The notes beneath the pieces are model-generated. The model saw nothing but the letters and a program-made list of their open reading frames with translations, ran no database searches and was not told the DNA's origin. Position numbers and translations under genes: made by a program. DNA of 64,000 bases from positions 434,001 to 498,000 of the forward strand of contig NZ_JACHIN010000004.1 in the NCBI RefSeq assembly GCF_014203235.1, given 5' to 3'. The DNA comes from Nonomuraea endophytica (GTDB taxonomy: Bacteria; Actinomycetota; Actinomycetes; Streptosporangiales; Streptosporangiaceae). This document shows, piece by piece, positions 16,942-25,437 of this stretch. How positions within the stretch are numbered: the stretch's first letter is position 1; each line of letters opens with the position of its first letter.

Positions 16942-18797
16942 CCGTGATCACGCGCCTGCTCGTCGCCAACCGCGGGGAGATCGCCCGCCGCGTCTTCCGC
17001 ACCTGCCGCGAGCTCGGCATCGAGACCGTCGCGGTCTTCTCCGACGCCGACGCGGCCGCGCCGCACGTGGCGGAAGCCGATCACGCGGTACGGCTCAGCG
17101 GCGTCACCCCCAGCGCCACCTATCTCGACATTTCCCGAATCATCCAGGCGGCCCGAGCATCCGGCGCCGACGCGGTCCACCCTGGCTACGGCTTCCTGTC
17201 GGAGAACGCCGCCTTCGCCCAAGCCGTCCTGGACGCGGGCCTGACCTGGGTGGGCCCCTCCCCCGATGCCATCGCCGCCATGGGCTCCAAGGTCGAGGCG
17301 AAACGCCTGATGACCGAGGCGGGCGTCCCCGTCCTGCCGTCACTGCCCATCGATCCGCCGCACGAGCTGCCCTATCCCCTGCTGGTCAAGGCGTCGGCCG
17401 GAGGCGGCGGACGCGGGATGCGGGTCGTGCGCTCGGCCGACGACCTCGACCGGGAGGTCGCCTCGGCGAGACGGGAGGCCGAGTCGGCCTTCGGCGACGG
17501 CACCGTGTTCGTGGAGCCGCTGCTCGAAGCCGCCCGGCACATCGAGGTACAGATCCTGGCCGACACCCACGGCACGATCTGGGCCCTGGGTGAGCGCGAG
17601 TGCAGCGTCCAGCGCCGCCATCAGAAGGTGCTGGAGGAATGCCCGTCCCCCGCGATCTCCGGCGAGATGCGCGACAGGCTCCAGCGGGCCGCCGTCAGCG
17701 CCGCCCGCGCCATCGGCTACACCGGCGCCGGAACCGTGGAGTTCCTGGTCAAGGACGACACCGTGGCGTTCCTGGAGATGAACACCCGCCTGCAGGTGGA
17801 GCACCCGGTCACCGAACTGGTCTACGGCGTCGACCTGGTCAGGCTTCAGTTGGAGGTCGCGGAGGGCGCCGCCCTGCCGGAAGCACCCCCGGAGCCGTCG
17901 GGCCACGCGATCGAGGTCCGCCTGTACGCGGAGGACGCCCGCTACGTCCCCCAATCCGGCACCCTGCACAGGTTCGAGATCGACGGCCCCGTCAGGGTGG
18001 ATTCGGGGGTCGAGTCGGGCTCCGAGGTCTCCACCCACTACGACGCCATGCTGGCCAAGGTGATCGCCCACGGAGACACCCGAATCCAGGCGATCAGGAA
18101 ACTGACCGGCGCCCTGAGACACGCCACACTCCACGGCCTCACCACCAATCGCGATCTCCTCCTCAATATCCTGAAAAATCCGGACTACCTGGCAGGCGCC
18201 ACCCACACCGGCTTCCTCGACCAGCACGATCTCACCGCCACCCCGGAACCCACCGAGCTGGAAGCCCTGGCCGCCGCCCTCGCCCTCGCCGCCGCCCACC
18301 GGGCCGGGGCCAAGGTCCTGGCCACGCTGCCCGCCGGGTGGCGCAATGTCCGTTCGCAGGAGGAACGCGCGAGGTTCGCCGAGATCGAGGTGGTCTACCG
18401 CCCCTTGCCGGAGGGGATCACGGTCGTGACGGCGACGCCGTACCGTGTGGTGCTGGAACGGGAGGGGATCAGGCACGCGCACGACGTCGCCCGCTACGGC
18501 GACGCCGTCTACGTCGGCTCCACCCGCCTGACGCCGCTGCCGCGGCTGCCCGAGCCGGTCGAGCACGTGGCCCCGGGATCACTGCTCGCGCCCATGCCCG
18601 GTAGCGTGCTGCGCGTGGAGGTCGAGCCCGGCGACCGCGTGGCCAAGGGTCAGGTGGTGCTGGTGCTGGAGGCCATGAAGATGGAGCATCAGATCGCCGC
18701 GCCCGCCGACGGCGTCGTCGCCGGCCTGCGCGTGGAAAAGGGGCAGCAGGTGGAGGCGGGCAGCGTGCTGGCGATCATCCAGGAGGGGGACGAGTGA
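16938..18797 (+). CDS. Acyl-CoA carboxylase biotin carboxylase/carrier (alpha) subunit, AtuF/LiuD type
   Basis: ATP-dependent biotin carboxylase fused to the biotin carrier, 619 residues. Domains in order: N-terminal fold (LLVANRGEIARRVFRTCREL), ATP-grasp with KASAGGGGRGMR and EMNTRLQVEHPVTE, biotin-carboxylase C domain, a linker, and a biotinyl domain with EAMKMEH (biotin on K581). The ATG overlaps the beta-subunit stop (ATGA) and the stop overlaps the next GTG. Length fits the MCC/GCC-type alpha subunit (about 650-670), slightly short. Confidence 0.92.
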   Translation: MTVITRLLVANRGEIARRVFRTCRELGIETVAVFSDADAAAPHVAEADHAVRLSGVTPSATYLDISRIIQAARASGADAVHPGYGFLSENAAFAQAVLDAGLTWVGPSPDAIAAMGSKVEAKRLMTEAGVPVLPSLPIDPPHELPYPLLVKASAGGGGRGMRVVRSADDLDREVASARREAESAFGDGTVFVEPLLEAARHIEVQILADTHGTIWALGERECSVQRRHQKVLEECPSPAISGEMRDRLQRAAVSAARAIGYTGAGTVEFLVKDDTVAFLEMNTRLQVEHPVTELVYGVDLVRLQLEVAEGAALPEAPPEPSGHAIEVRLYAEDARYVPQSGTLHRFEIDGPVRVDSGVESGSEVSTHYDAMLAKVIAHGDTRIQAIRKLTGALRHATLHGLTTNRDLLLNILKNPDYLAGATHTGFLDQHDLTATPEPTELEALAAALALAAAHRAGAKVLATLPAGWRNVRSQEERARFAEIEVVYRPLPEGITVVTATPYRVVLEREGIRHAHDVARYGDAVYVGSTRLTPLPRLPEPVEHVAPGSLLAPMPGSVLRVEVEPGDRVAKGQVVLVLEAMKMEHQIAAPADGVVAGLRVEKGQQVEAGSVLAIIQEGDE

Positions 18798-19570
18798 GCA
18801 GTCTGGTCCACAAGGAGCTCGACGGCGGCATCGCCACGATCACGCTGGACTCTCCGCCGAACCGCAACGCGCTGTCGGTGCGCCTGCTCGGCGACCTTGA
18901 GGCCAGGCTCAACTGGGCGCTGGCCGAGCCGGAGGTCCGCCTGATCGTGCTGACCGGCACCGGCCCGGTGTTCTGCTCGGGCGCCGACCTGAAGGAGCAG
19001 CGCATCGAACCGGCCACCGGGGCGGGTGACGCGCCGGTGACGGCGTCGTTCCCGGAGATCCTGGGGCTGATCTGGGAGAGTCCCAAACCGGTCATCTGCC
19101 GCCTCAACGGCACCGCGCGGGCGGGCGGGCTCGGGCTGGTGGCCGCCTGCGACTTCGCGATCGCGCCGGACACCGCCTCGTTCGCCTTCACGGAGGTACG
19201 GCTCGGCGTCGTACCCGCGATGATCTCGGTGCCGGTGCTGCGCAGGCTGGAGCCCCGCGCCGCCGCCGAGTACTTCCTGACCGGCGAGGTCTTCGACGCC
19301 GCCCGTGCCGCGGAGATCGGGCTGCTGACGCGGGCCGTACCAGGGGACAGGCTGGACGCGGAGGTGGCGCGCTACGCCGAGATGCTCCTCAAGGGCGGGC
19401 CCGAGGCGCTCGCGATCACCAAGCGGATGGTACGCGACATCCCGCAGGTGTCGTTCGAGGAGGGTCTGCGGCAGATGACGGCGTTGTCCGCGCAGCGCTT
19501 CACCTCGGAGGAGGGCCAGGAGGGCATCGCCGCCTTCGTGGACAAGCGCCCGCCGAAGTGGGTGCCGTGA
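18794..19570 (+). CDS. Enoyl-CoA hydratase/isomerase family protein
   Basis: Crotonase-fold enzyme, 258 residues, beginning at a GTG overlapping the previous stop. Family motifs: TLDSPPNRNALSVRLL, VFCSGADLKE (oxyanion loop), CRLNGTARAGGLGLVAACDF and FTEVRLGVVPAMIS with the catalytic Glu region. In atu and liu pathways a hydratase of this type acts straight after the carboxylase (isohexenylglutaconyl-CoA or methylglutaconyl-CoA hydratase), which fits its position between the carboxylase and the AtuA homologue. Exact substrate unknown. It is the only enoyl-CoA hydratase in the window. Confidence 0.88.
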   Translation: MSSLVHKELDGGIATITLDSPPNRNALSVRLLGDLEARLNWALAEPEVRLIVLTGTGPVFCSGADLKEQRIEPATGAGDAPVTASFPEILGLIWESPKPVICRLNGTARAGGLGLVAACDFAIAPDTASFAFTEVRLGVVPAMISVPVLRRLEPRAAAEYFLTGEVFDAARAAEIGLLTRAVPGDRLDAEVARYAEMLLKGGPEALAITKRMVRDIPQVSFEEGLRQMTALSAQRFTSEEGQEGIAAFVDKRPPKWVP

Positions 19571-21237
19571 CCCTGCGCGTGGCCAACTGCAGCGGCTTCT
19601 ACGGCGACCGCCTGTCCGCGGCCCGCGAGATGGTCGAGGGCGGCCCGATCGACGTACTGACCGGCGACTGGCTGGCCGAGCTGACCATGCTCATCCTGGC
19701 GGGCAACCGCCTGAAGGGCCGCCCCGGCTACGCCCCCACCTTCCTCAAGCAGGTGGAGCAGGTGCTGGGCACCTGCCTGGACCGAGGCATCAAGATCGTC
19801 TCGAACGCCGGCGGACTCGACCCGGAGGGCTGCGCCGCCGCCGTCACCGACCTGGCCGCCCGCCTGGGGCTGCGCGCATCCGTGGCGGCCGTCAGCGGCG
19901 ACGACCTGACCGGCCGCGACCTCGACCTCACGAACGCCGACACCGGCGAGAGGCTCGACGCCACCCCGCTGACCGCCAACGCCTACCTCGGCGCACTCCC
20001 CATCGCCGCCGCCCTCAGGGCCGGCGCCGACGTGGTGGTGACCGGCCGCGTCACCGACGCCGCCCTGGTCACGGGCCCCGGCATCTGGCGGTACGGCTGG
20101 CGCCCCACCGACTACGACGCGCTGGCCGGTTCGGTGGCCGCCGGGCACATCATCGAGTGCGGCTGCCAGGCCACCGGCGGCAACTACGCGTTCTTCACCG
20201 AGATCCCCGACCTGGCGCACTGCGGCTTCCCGATCGCCGAGCTGGAGTCCGACGGCTCCTCGGTGATCACCAAGCACCCGGGCACCGGCGGCGCGGTCAC
20301 GGTAGGCACCGTCACCGCCCAGCTCCTTTACGAGATCGGCGGCCCCCACTACCTCGGCCCCGACGTCACCGCCCACTTCGACACCGTCACGCTGGAGCAG
20401 GAGGCGCCCGACCGGGTCCGCGTCAGCGGGGTGCGCGGCTCGCCGCCGCCGGACACGCTGAAGGTGGCCGTCAACTACCTGGGCGGCTACCGCAACACGA
20501 TGACGCTGATGCTCACCGGCCTGGACCTGGAGGAGAAGGCGCGGGTGGCGCAGGAGGCGATCTGGGCCCGGGTGCCGCGCGAGGCGTTCGACGAGGTGGA
20601 CGTGAGCTACGATCCGCCGCTGCTGCGGGTCACCGTCAAGTCGGCCGATGCCCAGGTGGCCGGGCGCAGGTTCTCCTCGGCGGTGGTGGAGACGGGGCTG
20701 GCCAGTTATCCGGGCTTCTACGGGCTTACCCCGCCGGGGAACGCCTCGCCGTACGGGGTGTACTGGCCCGTTCTGGTGCCCGCCGGCTCGGTCACGGCGC
20801 GGGTGACGGTGGACGGGACGCCGGTGGAGGTCCCCGTCGCCGAGCATTCCGCGAACGGGTACGACGGGGTCGTGGCCGAGGCGCCCGCGCACTCCGGCGG
20901 CGCGACCGTGCGGGCGCCGCTGGGCAGGGTGGCCGGGGCACGATCAGGTGACAAGGGCGGCAACGCGAACCTGGGTGTGTGGGTACGCTCCGCCGGTCAG
21001 TACGGCTGGCTGGCGGCGTACCTGACGGCCGACCGGCTCCGGGAGCTGCTCCCCCAGCTGGCCGGATACCGCCTCGACCGGTACGAGCTACCCAACCTGC
21101 ACGCGGTCAACTTCGTCGTCCACGGGCTGCTGGGACGGGGTGTGGCGGCCAGCCCGCGACTCGACCCGCAGGCCAAGGCGCTGGGCGAGGAGCTCAGGGC
21201 CCAACAGGCCGACATCCCGGCCGAGTACCTGCCCTGA
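19567..21237 (+). CDS. AtuA-like protein (DUF1446 acyclic terpene utilisation family)
   Basis: The 556-residue product matches AtuA/DUF1446: it opens with RVANCSGFYGDRLSAA, then GPIDVLTGDWLAELTM, KIVSNAGGLDPEGC, DVVVTGRVTDAALV, GHIIECGCQATGGNYAFF and VVETGLASYPGFYG. A C-terminal domain from about residue 449 (GDKGGNANLGVWVRS to VNFVVHGLLGRG) is the extra AtuA-type module often fused in actinomycetes. AtuA is needed for citronellol/geraniol growth in Pseudomonas but its reaction is not known. GTG 19567 overlaps the hydratase stop (GTGA). It is the strongest pointer that this operon is atu-like rather than a second leucine route. Confidence 0.88.
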   Translation: MTLRVANCSGFYGDRLSAAREMVEGGPIDVLTGDWLAELTMLILAGNRLKGRPGYAPTFLKQVEQVLGTCLDRGIKIVSNAGGLDPEGCAAAVTDLAARLGLRASVAAVSGDDLTGRDLDLTNADTGERLDATPLTANAYLGALPIAAALRAGADVVVTGRVTDAALVTGPGIWRYGWRPTDYDALAGSVAAGHIIECGCQATGGNYAFFTEIPDLAHCGFPIAELESDGSSVITKHPGTGGAVTVGTVTAQLLYEIGGPHYLGPDVTAHFDTVTLEQEAPDRVRVSGVRGSPPPDTLKVAVNYLGGYRNTMTLMLTGLDLEEKARVAQEAIWARVPREAFDEVDVSYDPPLLRVTVKSADAQVAGRRFSSAVVETGLASYPGFYGLTPPGNASPYGVYWPVLVPAGSVTARVTVDGTPVEVPVAEHSANGYDGVVAEAPAHSGGATVRAPLGRVAGARSGDKGGNANLGVWVRSAGQYGWLAAYLTADRLRELLPQLAGYRLDRYELPNLHAVNFVVHGLLGRGVAASPRLDPQAKALGEELRAQQADIPAEYLP

Positions 21238-21254
21238 CCACCCGGTCAGGCATC

Positions 21255-22082
21255 ATGTCCGGCATGCACGTTCGCCGCCTCAGCCACGACGACCTGCCCG
21301 CCTGCTCCCGCCTGGCCGTCTCCCGCCACTGGGGCGCGGAGGAGCACAAGTGGCGTTTCCTGTTCGACGTCGGCGAGGTCTACGGCATCGACGCCCCCGG
21401 CGGCGGCCTGGCCTCCACCGCGCTCCTGGTCCCCTACGGGCCGGACGCGGCGGCGGTCAGCATGGTCCTGACCGCGGCAGGCCACGAGCGCCAGGGCCTG
21501 GCCAGCCGTATCATCCGCCACATCCTCGACACGGCGGGCGAGCGCACCGTCTGGCTCTACTCCACCGACAACGGCCGCCCCGTCTACGAGCGCCTCGGCT
21601 TCCGCAGCGTGGGCCGCGTCGAATCCCACCGCGGCCCGTTCACGGGCGCGCCGTCCGGCGCGACCCGCCCCGCCACCGAGCGCGACCTGGACGACATCCT
21701 CGCGCTGGACGCGAAGGTCTTCGGCGCCGACCGCTCGGACCTGCTGCGCCGCATGCCCGCCTTCCACGAGCGGGTCAGGGTGCTGGAGACGGGCGGCAGG
21801 ATCGAGGGGTACGGCGGCGCGTGGCGCAACGACACCCAGATCGTCATCGGCCCCCTCATCGCCCAGGACACCGGGCAGGCCACGGCGCTCATCGCCGACC
21901 TGGCCGCGGGCTGGGACCTGCCGGTCCGGCTCGACCTCGACACGAGCCGCCCCGACCTGGTCGCGTGGGCGGTCGAGCGGGGGCTCGGCTCGCCGTTCCC
22001 GAACACGGTGATGGTGCGGGGCGGCGAGCTGCAGGGCGACCACGCGCGCCGCTTCCTGCCGCTGATGGTCTCGCTGGGTTGA
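21255..22082 (+). CDS. GNAT family N-acetyltransferase with two acetyltransferase folds
   Basis: A 275-residue protein starting MSGMHVRRLSHDDLPACSRL. The first half holds a GNAT core with VSMVLTAAGHERQGLASRII (acetyl-CoA loop) and YERLGFRSVGR; the second half (from about 135, ATRPATERDLDDILALDAKV) is a second, degenerate GNAT fold as in Acetyltransf_18 proteins. It starts 17 bases after the AtuA homologue, so it may share the transcript, but its link to acyl-CoA metabolism is not evident. Substrate unknown. Confidence 0.8.
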   Translation: MSGMHVRRLSHDDLPACSRLAVSRHWGAEEHKWRFLFDVGEVYGIDAPGGGLASTALLVPYGPDAAAVSMVLTAAGHERQGLASRIIRHILDTAGERTVWLYSTDNGRPVYERLGFRSVGRVESHRGPFTGAPSGATRPATERDLDDILALDAKVFGADRSDLLRRMPAFHERVRVLETGGRIEGYGGAWRNDTQIVIGPLIAQDTGQATALIADLAAGWDLPVRLDLDTSRPDLVAWAVERGLGSPFPNTVMVRGGELQGDHARRFLPLMVSLG

Positions 22083-22128
22083 CCTTCGGCGAAGGGCGGC
22101 CGTAGATTCACGACTAGAATTTGATTCT
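22079..22128 (+). promoter_or_regulatory. Candidate promoter and operator before the kinase/dehydrogenase pair
   Basis: TTGACC (22079-22084) and TAGATT (22103-22108) are 18 bases apart. An inverted repeat AGAAT-TTG-ATTCT (22116-22128) lies at the expected transcription start, as a repressor site would. Confidence 0.45.
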
Positions 22129-22149
22129 GATCCGGGTCCGAAGGGTGCC

Positions 22150-23154
22150 ATGACCTCCACGCACATCGACGTCAGCACGATCGACTTCGACGCGCTCGGG
22201 GCCTGGATGGACGGGCAGGGCCTGCCCGGCGGGCCCATCGGGGACGTCGCGCCGGTGCTCGGCGGCACGCAGAACGTGATGGTGCGCTTCTCGCGGGGCG
22301 GCCGGCCGTACATCCTGAGAAGGCCGCCGCTGCGGCCGCGGCGCAAGAGCAACGAGGTGCTGCGGCGTGAGGCGAGGGTGCTCGCGGTGCTGCGCGACAC
22401 CGCGGTGCCCGCGCCGCGGCTGATCGCCGCGCAGACCTCGGACGAGCCGGTCTACTACCTGATGGAGCCGGTCGACGGCTTCAACCCCTCGACCGGGCTG
22501 CCGGAGCCGCACGCCTCGGACCCGGCGATCCGGCACCGGATGGGGCTGGAGGCCGCGGTCGCGCTGGCCGAGCTCGGGCGGGTGGATCCGGAGCGGCTGC
22601 CGGGGTTCGGCAGGCCGGACGGCTTCCTGGAACGGCAGGTGCCGCGCTGGACGGCCGAGCTGGAGTCCTACGGCAAGCTCGACGGCTACCCGGGCCCCGA
22701 GATCCCGCTGCTGCGCGAGACCGCCGCGTGGCTGGAGCGCCACCGGCCGAAGTCGTTCACGCCCGGGGTGATGCACGGCGACTACCACTTCGCGAACCTG
22801 ATGTTCGCCCACGACGGCCCGCGCGTGGCGGCCATCGTGGACTGGGAGATGTGCACGGTCGGCGACCCGCTGCTGGACCTCGGCTGGCTGCTGGCCACCT
22901 GGCCGTCGAACGCCGGGCACGTGCCCGGCCTGCCGTCCGAGGACGAGATCGTCGCCTGCTACGCCGCGCTGACCGATCGGGACATGTCGGCCGTCGACTG
23001 GTACGCGGTCTTGGCCTGCTTCAAGCTCGGCATCGTGCTCGAAGGCACCCACGCCCGAGCCTGCGCCGGGAAGGCGCCCAAGGACATCGGGGACCTCCTC
23101 CACCAGACCACCCTGGACCTGTTTGCGAGGGCACAGACATGGATTTCTCGGTAG
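22150..23154 (+). CDS. APH-fold phosphotransferase, ACAD10/11-kinase or LvaA-like
   Basis: Aminoglycoside-phosphotransferase fold, 334 residues, but of the acyl-CoA-linked subgroup rather than drug resistance. PAPRLIAAQTSDEPVYYLME and GFNPSTGLP are followed by MHGDYHFANLM (D211 catalytic region) and IVDWEMCTVGDPLLDLGWLL (D231 metal site), as in the N-terminal kinase domain of ACAD11 and in LvaA. In those systems the kinase phosphorylates a 4-hydroxyacyl-CoA so that a partner acyl-CoA dehydrogenase-fold enzyme can eliminate phosphate. The next gene is exactly such a partner and overlaps by 16 bases. GAAGGG precedes the ATG. Confidence 0.83.
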   Translation: MTSTHIDVSTIDFDALGAWMDGQGLPGGPIGDVAPVLGGTQNVMVRFSRGGRPYILRRPPLRPRRKSNEVLRREARVLAVLRDTAVPAPRLIAAQTSDEPVYYLMEPVDGFNPSTGLPEPHASDPAIRHRMGLEAAVALAELGRVDPERLPGFGRPDGFLERQVPRWTAELESYGKLDGYPGPEIPLLRETAAWLERHRPKSFTPGVMHGDYHFANLMFAHDGPRVAAIVDWEMCTVGDPLLDLGWLLATWPSNAGHVPGLPSEDEIVACYAALTDRDMSAVDWYAVLACFKLGIVLEGTHARACAGKAPKDIGDLLHQTTLDLFARAQTWISR

Positions 23155-24401
23155 AGCCGGAGTTCCAGGCCAAGCTCGACTGGATGGACACGTTCATCCG
23201 CGAGGAGGTGGAGCCGCTCGACCTGGTCTTCCCCGGCCAGGCGTACGGCACGCCGGACGAGCGGCTGCGCAAGATCGTGGACCCGCTCAAGGAGCAGGTC
23301 AGGGCGCAGGGCCTGTGGGCCTGCCACCTCGGCTCCGAACTCGGCGGCCAGGGCTTCGGCCAGCTCAGGCTGGCCCTGATGAACGAGCTGATCGGCCGCT
23401 CCACCTGGGCCCCGGTCATCTTCGGCTGCCAGGCGCCCGACACCGGCAACGCCGAGATCATCGCCATGTACGGCACCGCCGCCCAGAAGGAGCGCTACCT
23501 GCGTCCCCTGCTGGACGGCGAGGTGTTCTCCGCGTACTCGATGACCGAGCCGCAGGGCGGATCGGACCCGAGGCTGTTCACGATGAGCGCGGCCAGGGAC
23601 GGCGAGGAGTGGGTTCTGGACGGCGAGAAGTACTTCACCTCCAACGCCCATAACGCCGCCTTCTTCATCGTGATGGCGGTGACCGACCCCGAGGCGCATC
23701 CGTACAAGCGGATGTCGATGTTCCTGGTGCCGTCGGACACGCCGGGCGTGGAGATCGTGCGCAACATCGGCACGATGGGCGACCGCTCCGGCCACCACGC
23801 GCACCTGCGCTACACCGGTGTGCGGGTCGGCGTGGACGCGCTGCTCGGCGAGGAGGGCGGGGCGTTCGCGGTGGCGCAGGCGCGGCTGGGCGGCGGCCGG
23901 GTGCACCACGCGATGCGCACGGTCGCGGCGGTCAAGAAGGCCTTCGACATGATGTGCGAGCGGGCGCTGTCGCGGGCCACCCACGACGGGGTACTGGCCG
24001 GCAAGCAGCTCGTGCAGGCGGCGATCGCCGACTCCTACCTGCAGATCCAGCAGTTCAGGCTGCTCGTGCTGCACACGGCGTGGCTGATCGACCAGTCCTC
24101 GACGCGGGAGGCGCGCACGCAGATCGCGGCCTGCAAGGTGGCGGCGGCCCGGGTCTTCCACGACGTGGTCTACCGGGCGATGCACCTGCACGGCGCGCTG
24201 GGCGTCTCCAACGACACGCCGCTGGCGCGGCTGTGGCAGGCGGCGCCGCTGATGGGCATCATGGACGGGCCGACGGAGGTGCACCAGGCCTCGATCGCCC
24301 GCCGCGTGCTGAAGGACTACTCGCCGGCGCCGGGTTTGTGGCCCACGGAGTACTTGCCGGACAAGATTGCGGCCGCTCGGGCGAAATACGCCGATATATA
24401 G
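23139..24401 (+). CDS. Acyl-CoA dehydrogenase of ACAD10/11 or LvaC type
   Basis: FAD-dependent acyl-CoA dehydrogenase family, 420 residues: DFSVEPEFQAKLDWMDTFIR, AYSMTEPQGGSDP, GEKYFTSNAHNAAFF, ARLGGGRVHHAMRTV and LHGALGVSNDTPLARLWQ. Where typical members have the catalytic Glu in EGTSE, this protein has MDGPTEVHQASIARR with D376, matching the D-G-P-x-E-V-H form seen in ACAD10/11. Together with the upstream kinase it reproduces the domain order of ACAD11 as two genes, suggesting 4-hydroxyacyl-CoA processing. GAGG sits before ATG 23139, which overlaps the kinase stop. Confidence 0.85.
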   Translation: MDFSVEPEFQAKLDWMDTFIREEVEPLDLVFPGQAYGTPDERLRKIVDPLKEQVRAQGLWACHLGSELGGQGFGQLRLALMNELIGRSTWAPVIFGCQAPDTGNAEIIAMYGTAAQKERYLRPLLDGEVFSAYSMTEPQGGSDPRLFTMSAARDGEEWVLDGEKYFTSNAHNAAFFIVMAVTDPEAHPYKRMSMFLVPSDTPGVEIVRNIGTMGDRSGHHAHLRYTGVRVGVDALLGEEGGAFAVAQARLGGGRVHHAMRTVAAVKKAFDMMCERALSRATHDGVLAGKQLVQAAIADSYLQIQQFRLLVLHTAWLIDQSSTREARTQIAACKVAAARVFHDVVYRAMHLHGALGVSNDTPLARLWQAAPLMGIMDGPTEVHQASIARRVLKDYSPAPGLWPTEYLPDKIAAARAKYADI

Positions 24402-24428
24402 CTGATCCAGCCACTACGGTGGGACGTC

Positions 24429-25343
24429 ATGAGACTCGTCCTCGCAGCGTCCCTGGCCGTCGTCCTGTCCGGATGCGGCGGTACGGCCGGCGGCACCGCC
24501 ACCCGGGAGCAGCTCAAGCCCGCTGCCGAGTCTCCGGCCACCACCGAGCCCCAGGGCACCTCCCAGAGCGCGCCCGGCGACGCCCCCGCCCCTGACACGC
24601 CCATCCCGGCGGACCCCGCCAAGCTGGCCGCCGACCTGAAGGCCACCACCACCGCCCTCTACTCCGGCATCGACGCCTGGACCAAGAGCAAGGCCGCCCA
24701 GCCGCCACAGGAGGTCGTCCTCTACGCCCTCCACCACCAGCGCGTCTACCGCAAGCTGGCCAGGAACGCCAAGCTGGCCGGCGCCGTCATCGCCAAGCTG
24801 CCCAAGCCGGTGGCGGCCGAGGCCCGCGACAACGCCAAGGCGGTCGGCAAGCTGCTGTCGATGGCCCGCCCGATCACCGCCGCCCGTCGCGCGAAGATGC
24901 GCCTCGCGCAGGCCGAACCGGCCGGGACGCTGCGCGGCCACATGGTCAAGGCGGAGAAGCGCTTCGGCGTCGAGTGGGAGGTGCTGGCGGCGATCATGCT
25001 GGTGGAGACGAAGTTCGGCCGCGTGCGCTCGGCCAGTTCCACGGGCGCGCAGGGGCCGATGCAGTTCATGCCGGGCACCTGGAAGATGTACGGCATGGGC
25101 GGCGACGTCCACAAGTCCAAGGACTCGATCATGGCCGCCGCCAACTACCTGAAGGCCACCGGCGCTCCCAGGAACTACCGGCGCGCCGTCTTCGCCTACA
25201 ACCACGACGTGCGTTACGTGGACGCGGTGCTGTCCCACGCCGCCCAGATCAAGCGCGACCCGCGCAGCTTCTACGCGTACTACAACTGGCAGGTCTTCGT
25301 GCTGTCGACGAAGGGGGACGTCCGCCTGACCGGCCCCCGGTGA
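24429..25343 (+). CDS. Lipoprotein lytic transglycosylase (SLT domain)
   Basis: Cell-wall hydrolase, 304 residues. A lipoprotein signal ends in LSGC with the acylated Cys at 16, followed by a Pro/Thr/Glu-rich linker and a helical region. The catalytic domain (from about 160) carries FGVEWEVLAAIMLVETKFGR with the presumed acid E193, then SSTGAQGPMQFMPGTWKMYG and AFAYNHDVRYVDAVL, matching the SLT/MltB fold. It cleaves peptidoglycan between MurNAc and GlcNAc. It stands alone, 27 bases after the dehydrogenase gene. Confidence 0.88.
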   Translation: MRLVLAASLAVVLSGCGGTAGGTATREQLKPAAESPATTEPQGTSQSAPGDAPAPDTPIPADPAKLAADLKATTTALYSGIDAWTKSKAAQPPQEVVLYALHHQRVYRKLARNAKLAGAVIAKLPKPVAAEARDNAKAVGKLLSMARPITAARRAKMRLAQAEPAGTLRGHMVKAEKRFGVEWEVLAAIMLVETKFGRVRSASSTGAQGPMQFMPGTWKMYGMGGDVHKSKDSIMAAANYLKATGAPRNYRRAVFAYNHDVRYVDAVLSHAAQIKRDPRSFYAYYNWQVFVLSTKGDVRLTGPR

Positions 25344-25396
25344 CCGACTCATACCGATTTTGACTAAAACGATCACATAAATCCCTGGAGCTCCTA

Positions 25397-25412
25397 CAAT
25401 TGCTCGCAATTG
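25397..25412. promoter_or_regulatory. Inverted repeat CAATTGC-TC-GCAATTG
   Basis: Perfect 7-base arms with a 2-base spacer, overlapping a TACAAT -10-like hexamer (25395-25400), 26 bases before the small gene at 25438. Related CAATTG strings occur at 25755-25762, before the XRE gene, and at 26667-26676, after it. Candidate binding site of the XRE regulator. Confidence 0.5.
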
Positions 25413-25437
25413 CAGGATTGATCGGGGAAGGATCGTC

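Noticed and set aside
22150..23154. Aminoglycoside resistance enzyme
   Set aside because: The fold is shared, but motifs and the coupled acyl-CoA dehydrogenase place it in the ACAD10/11-LvaA group.
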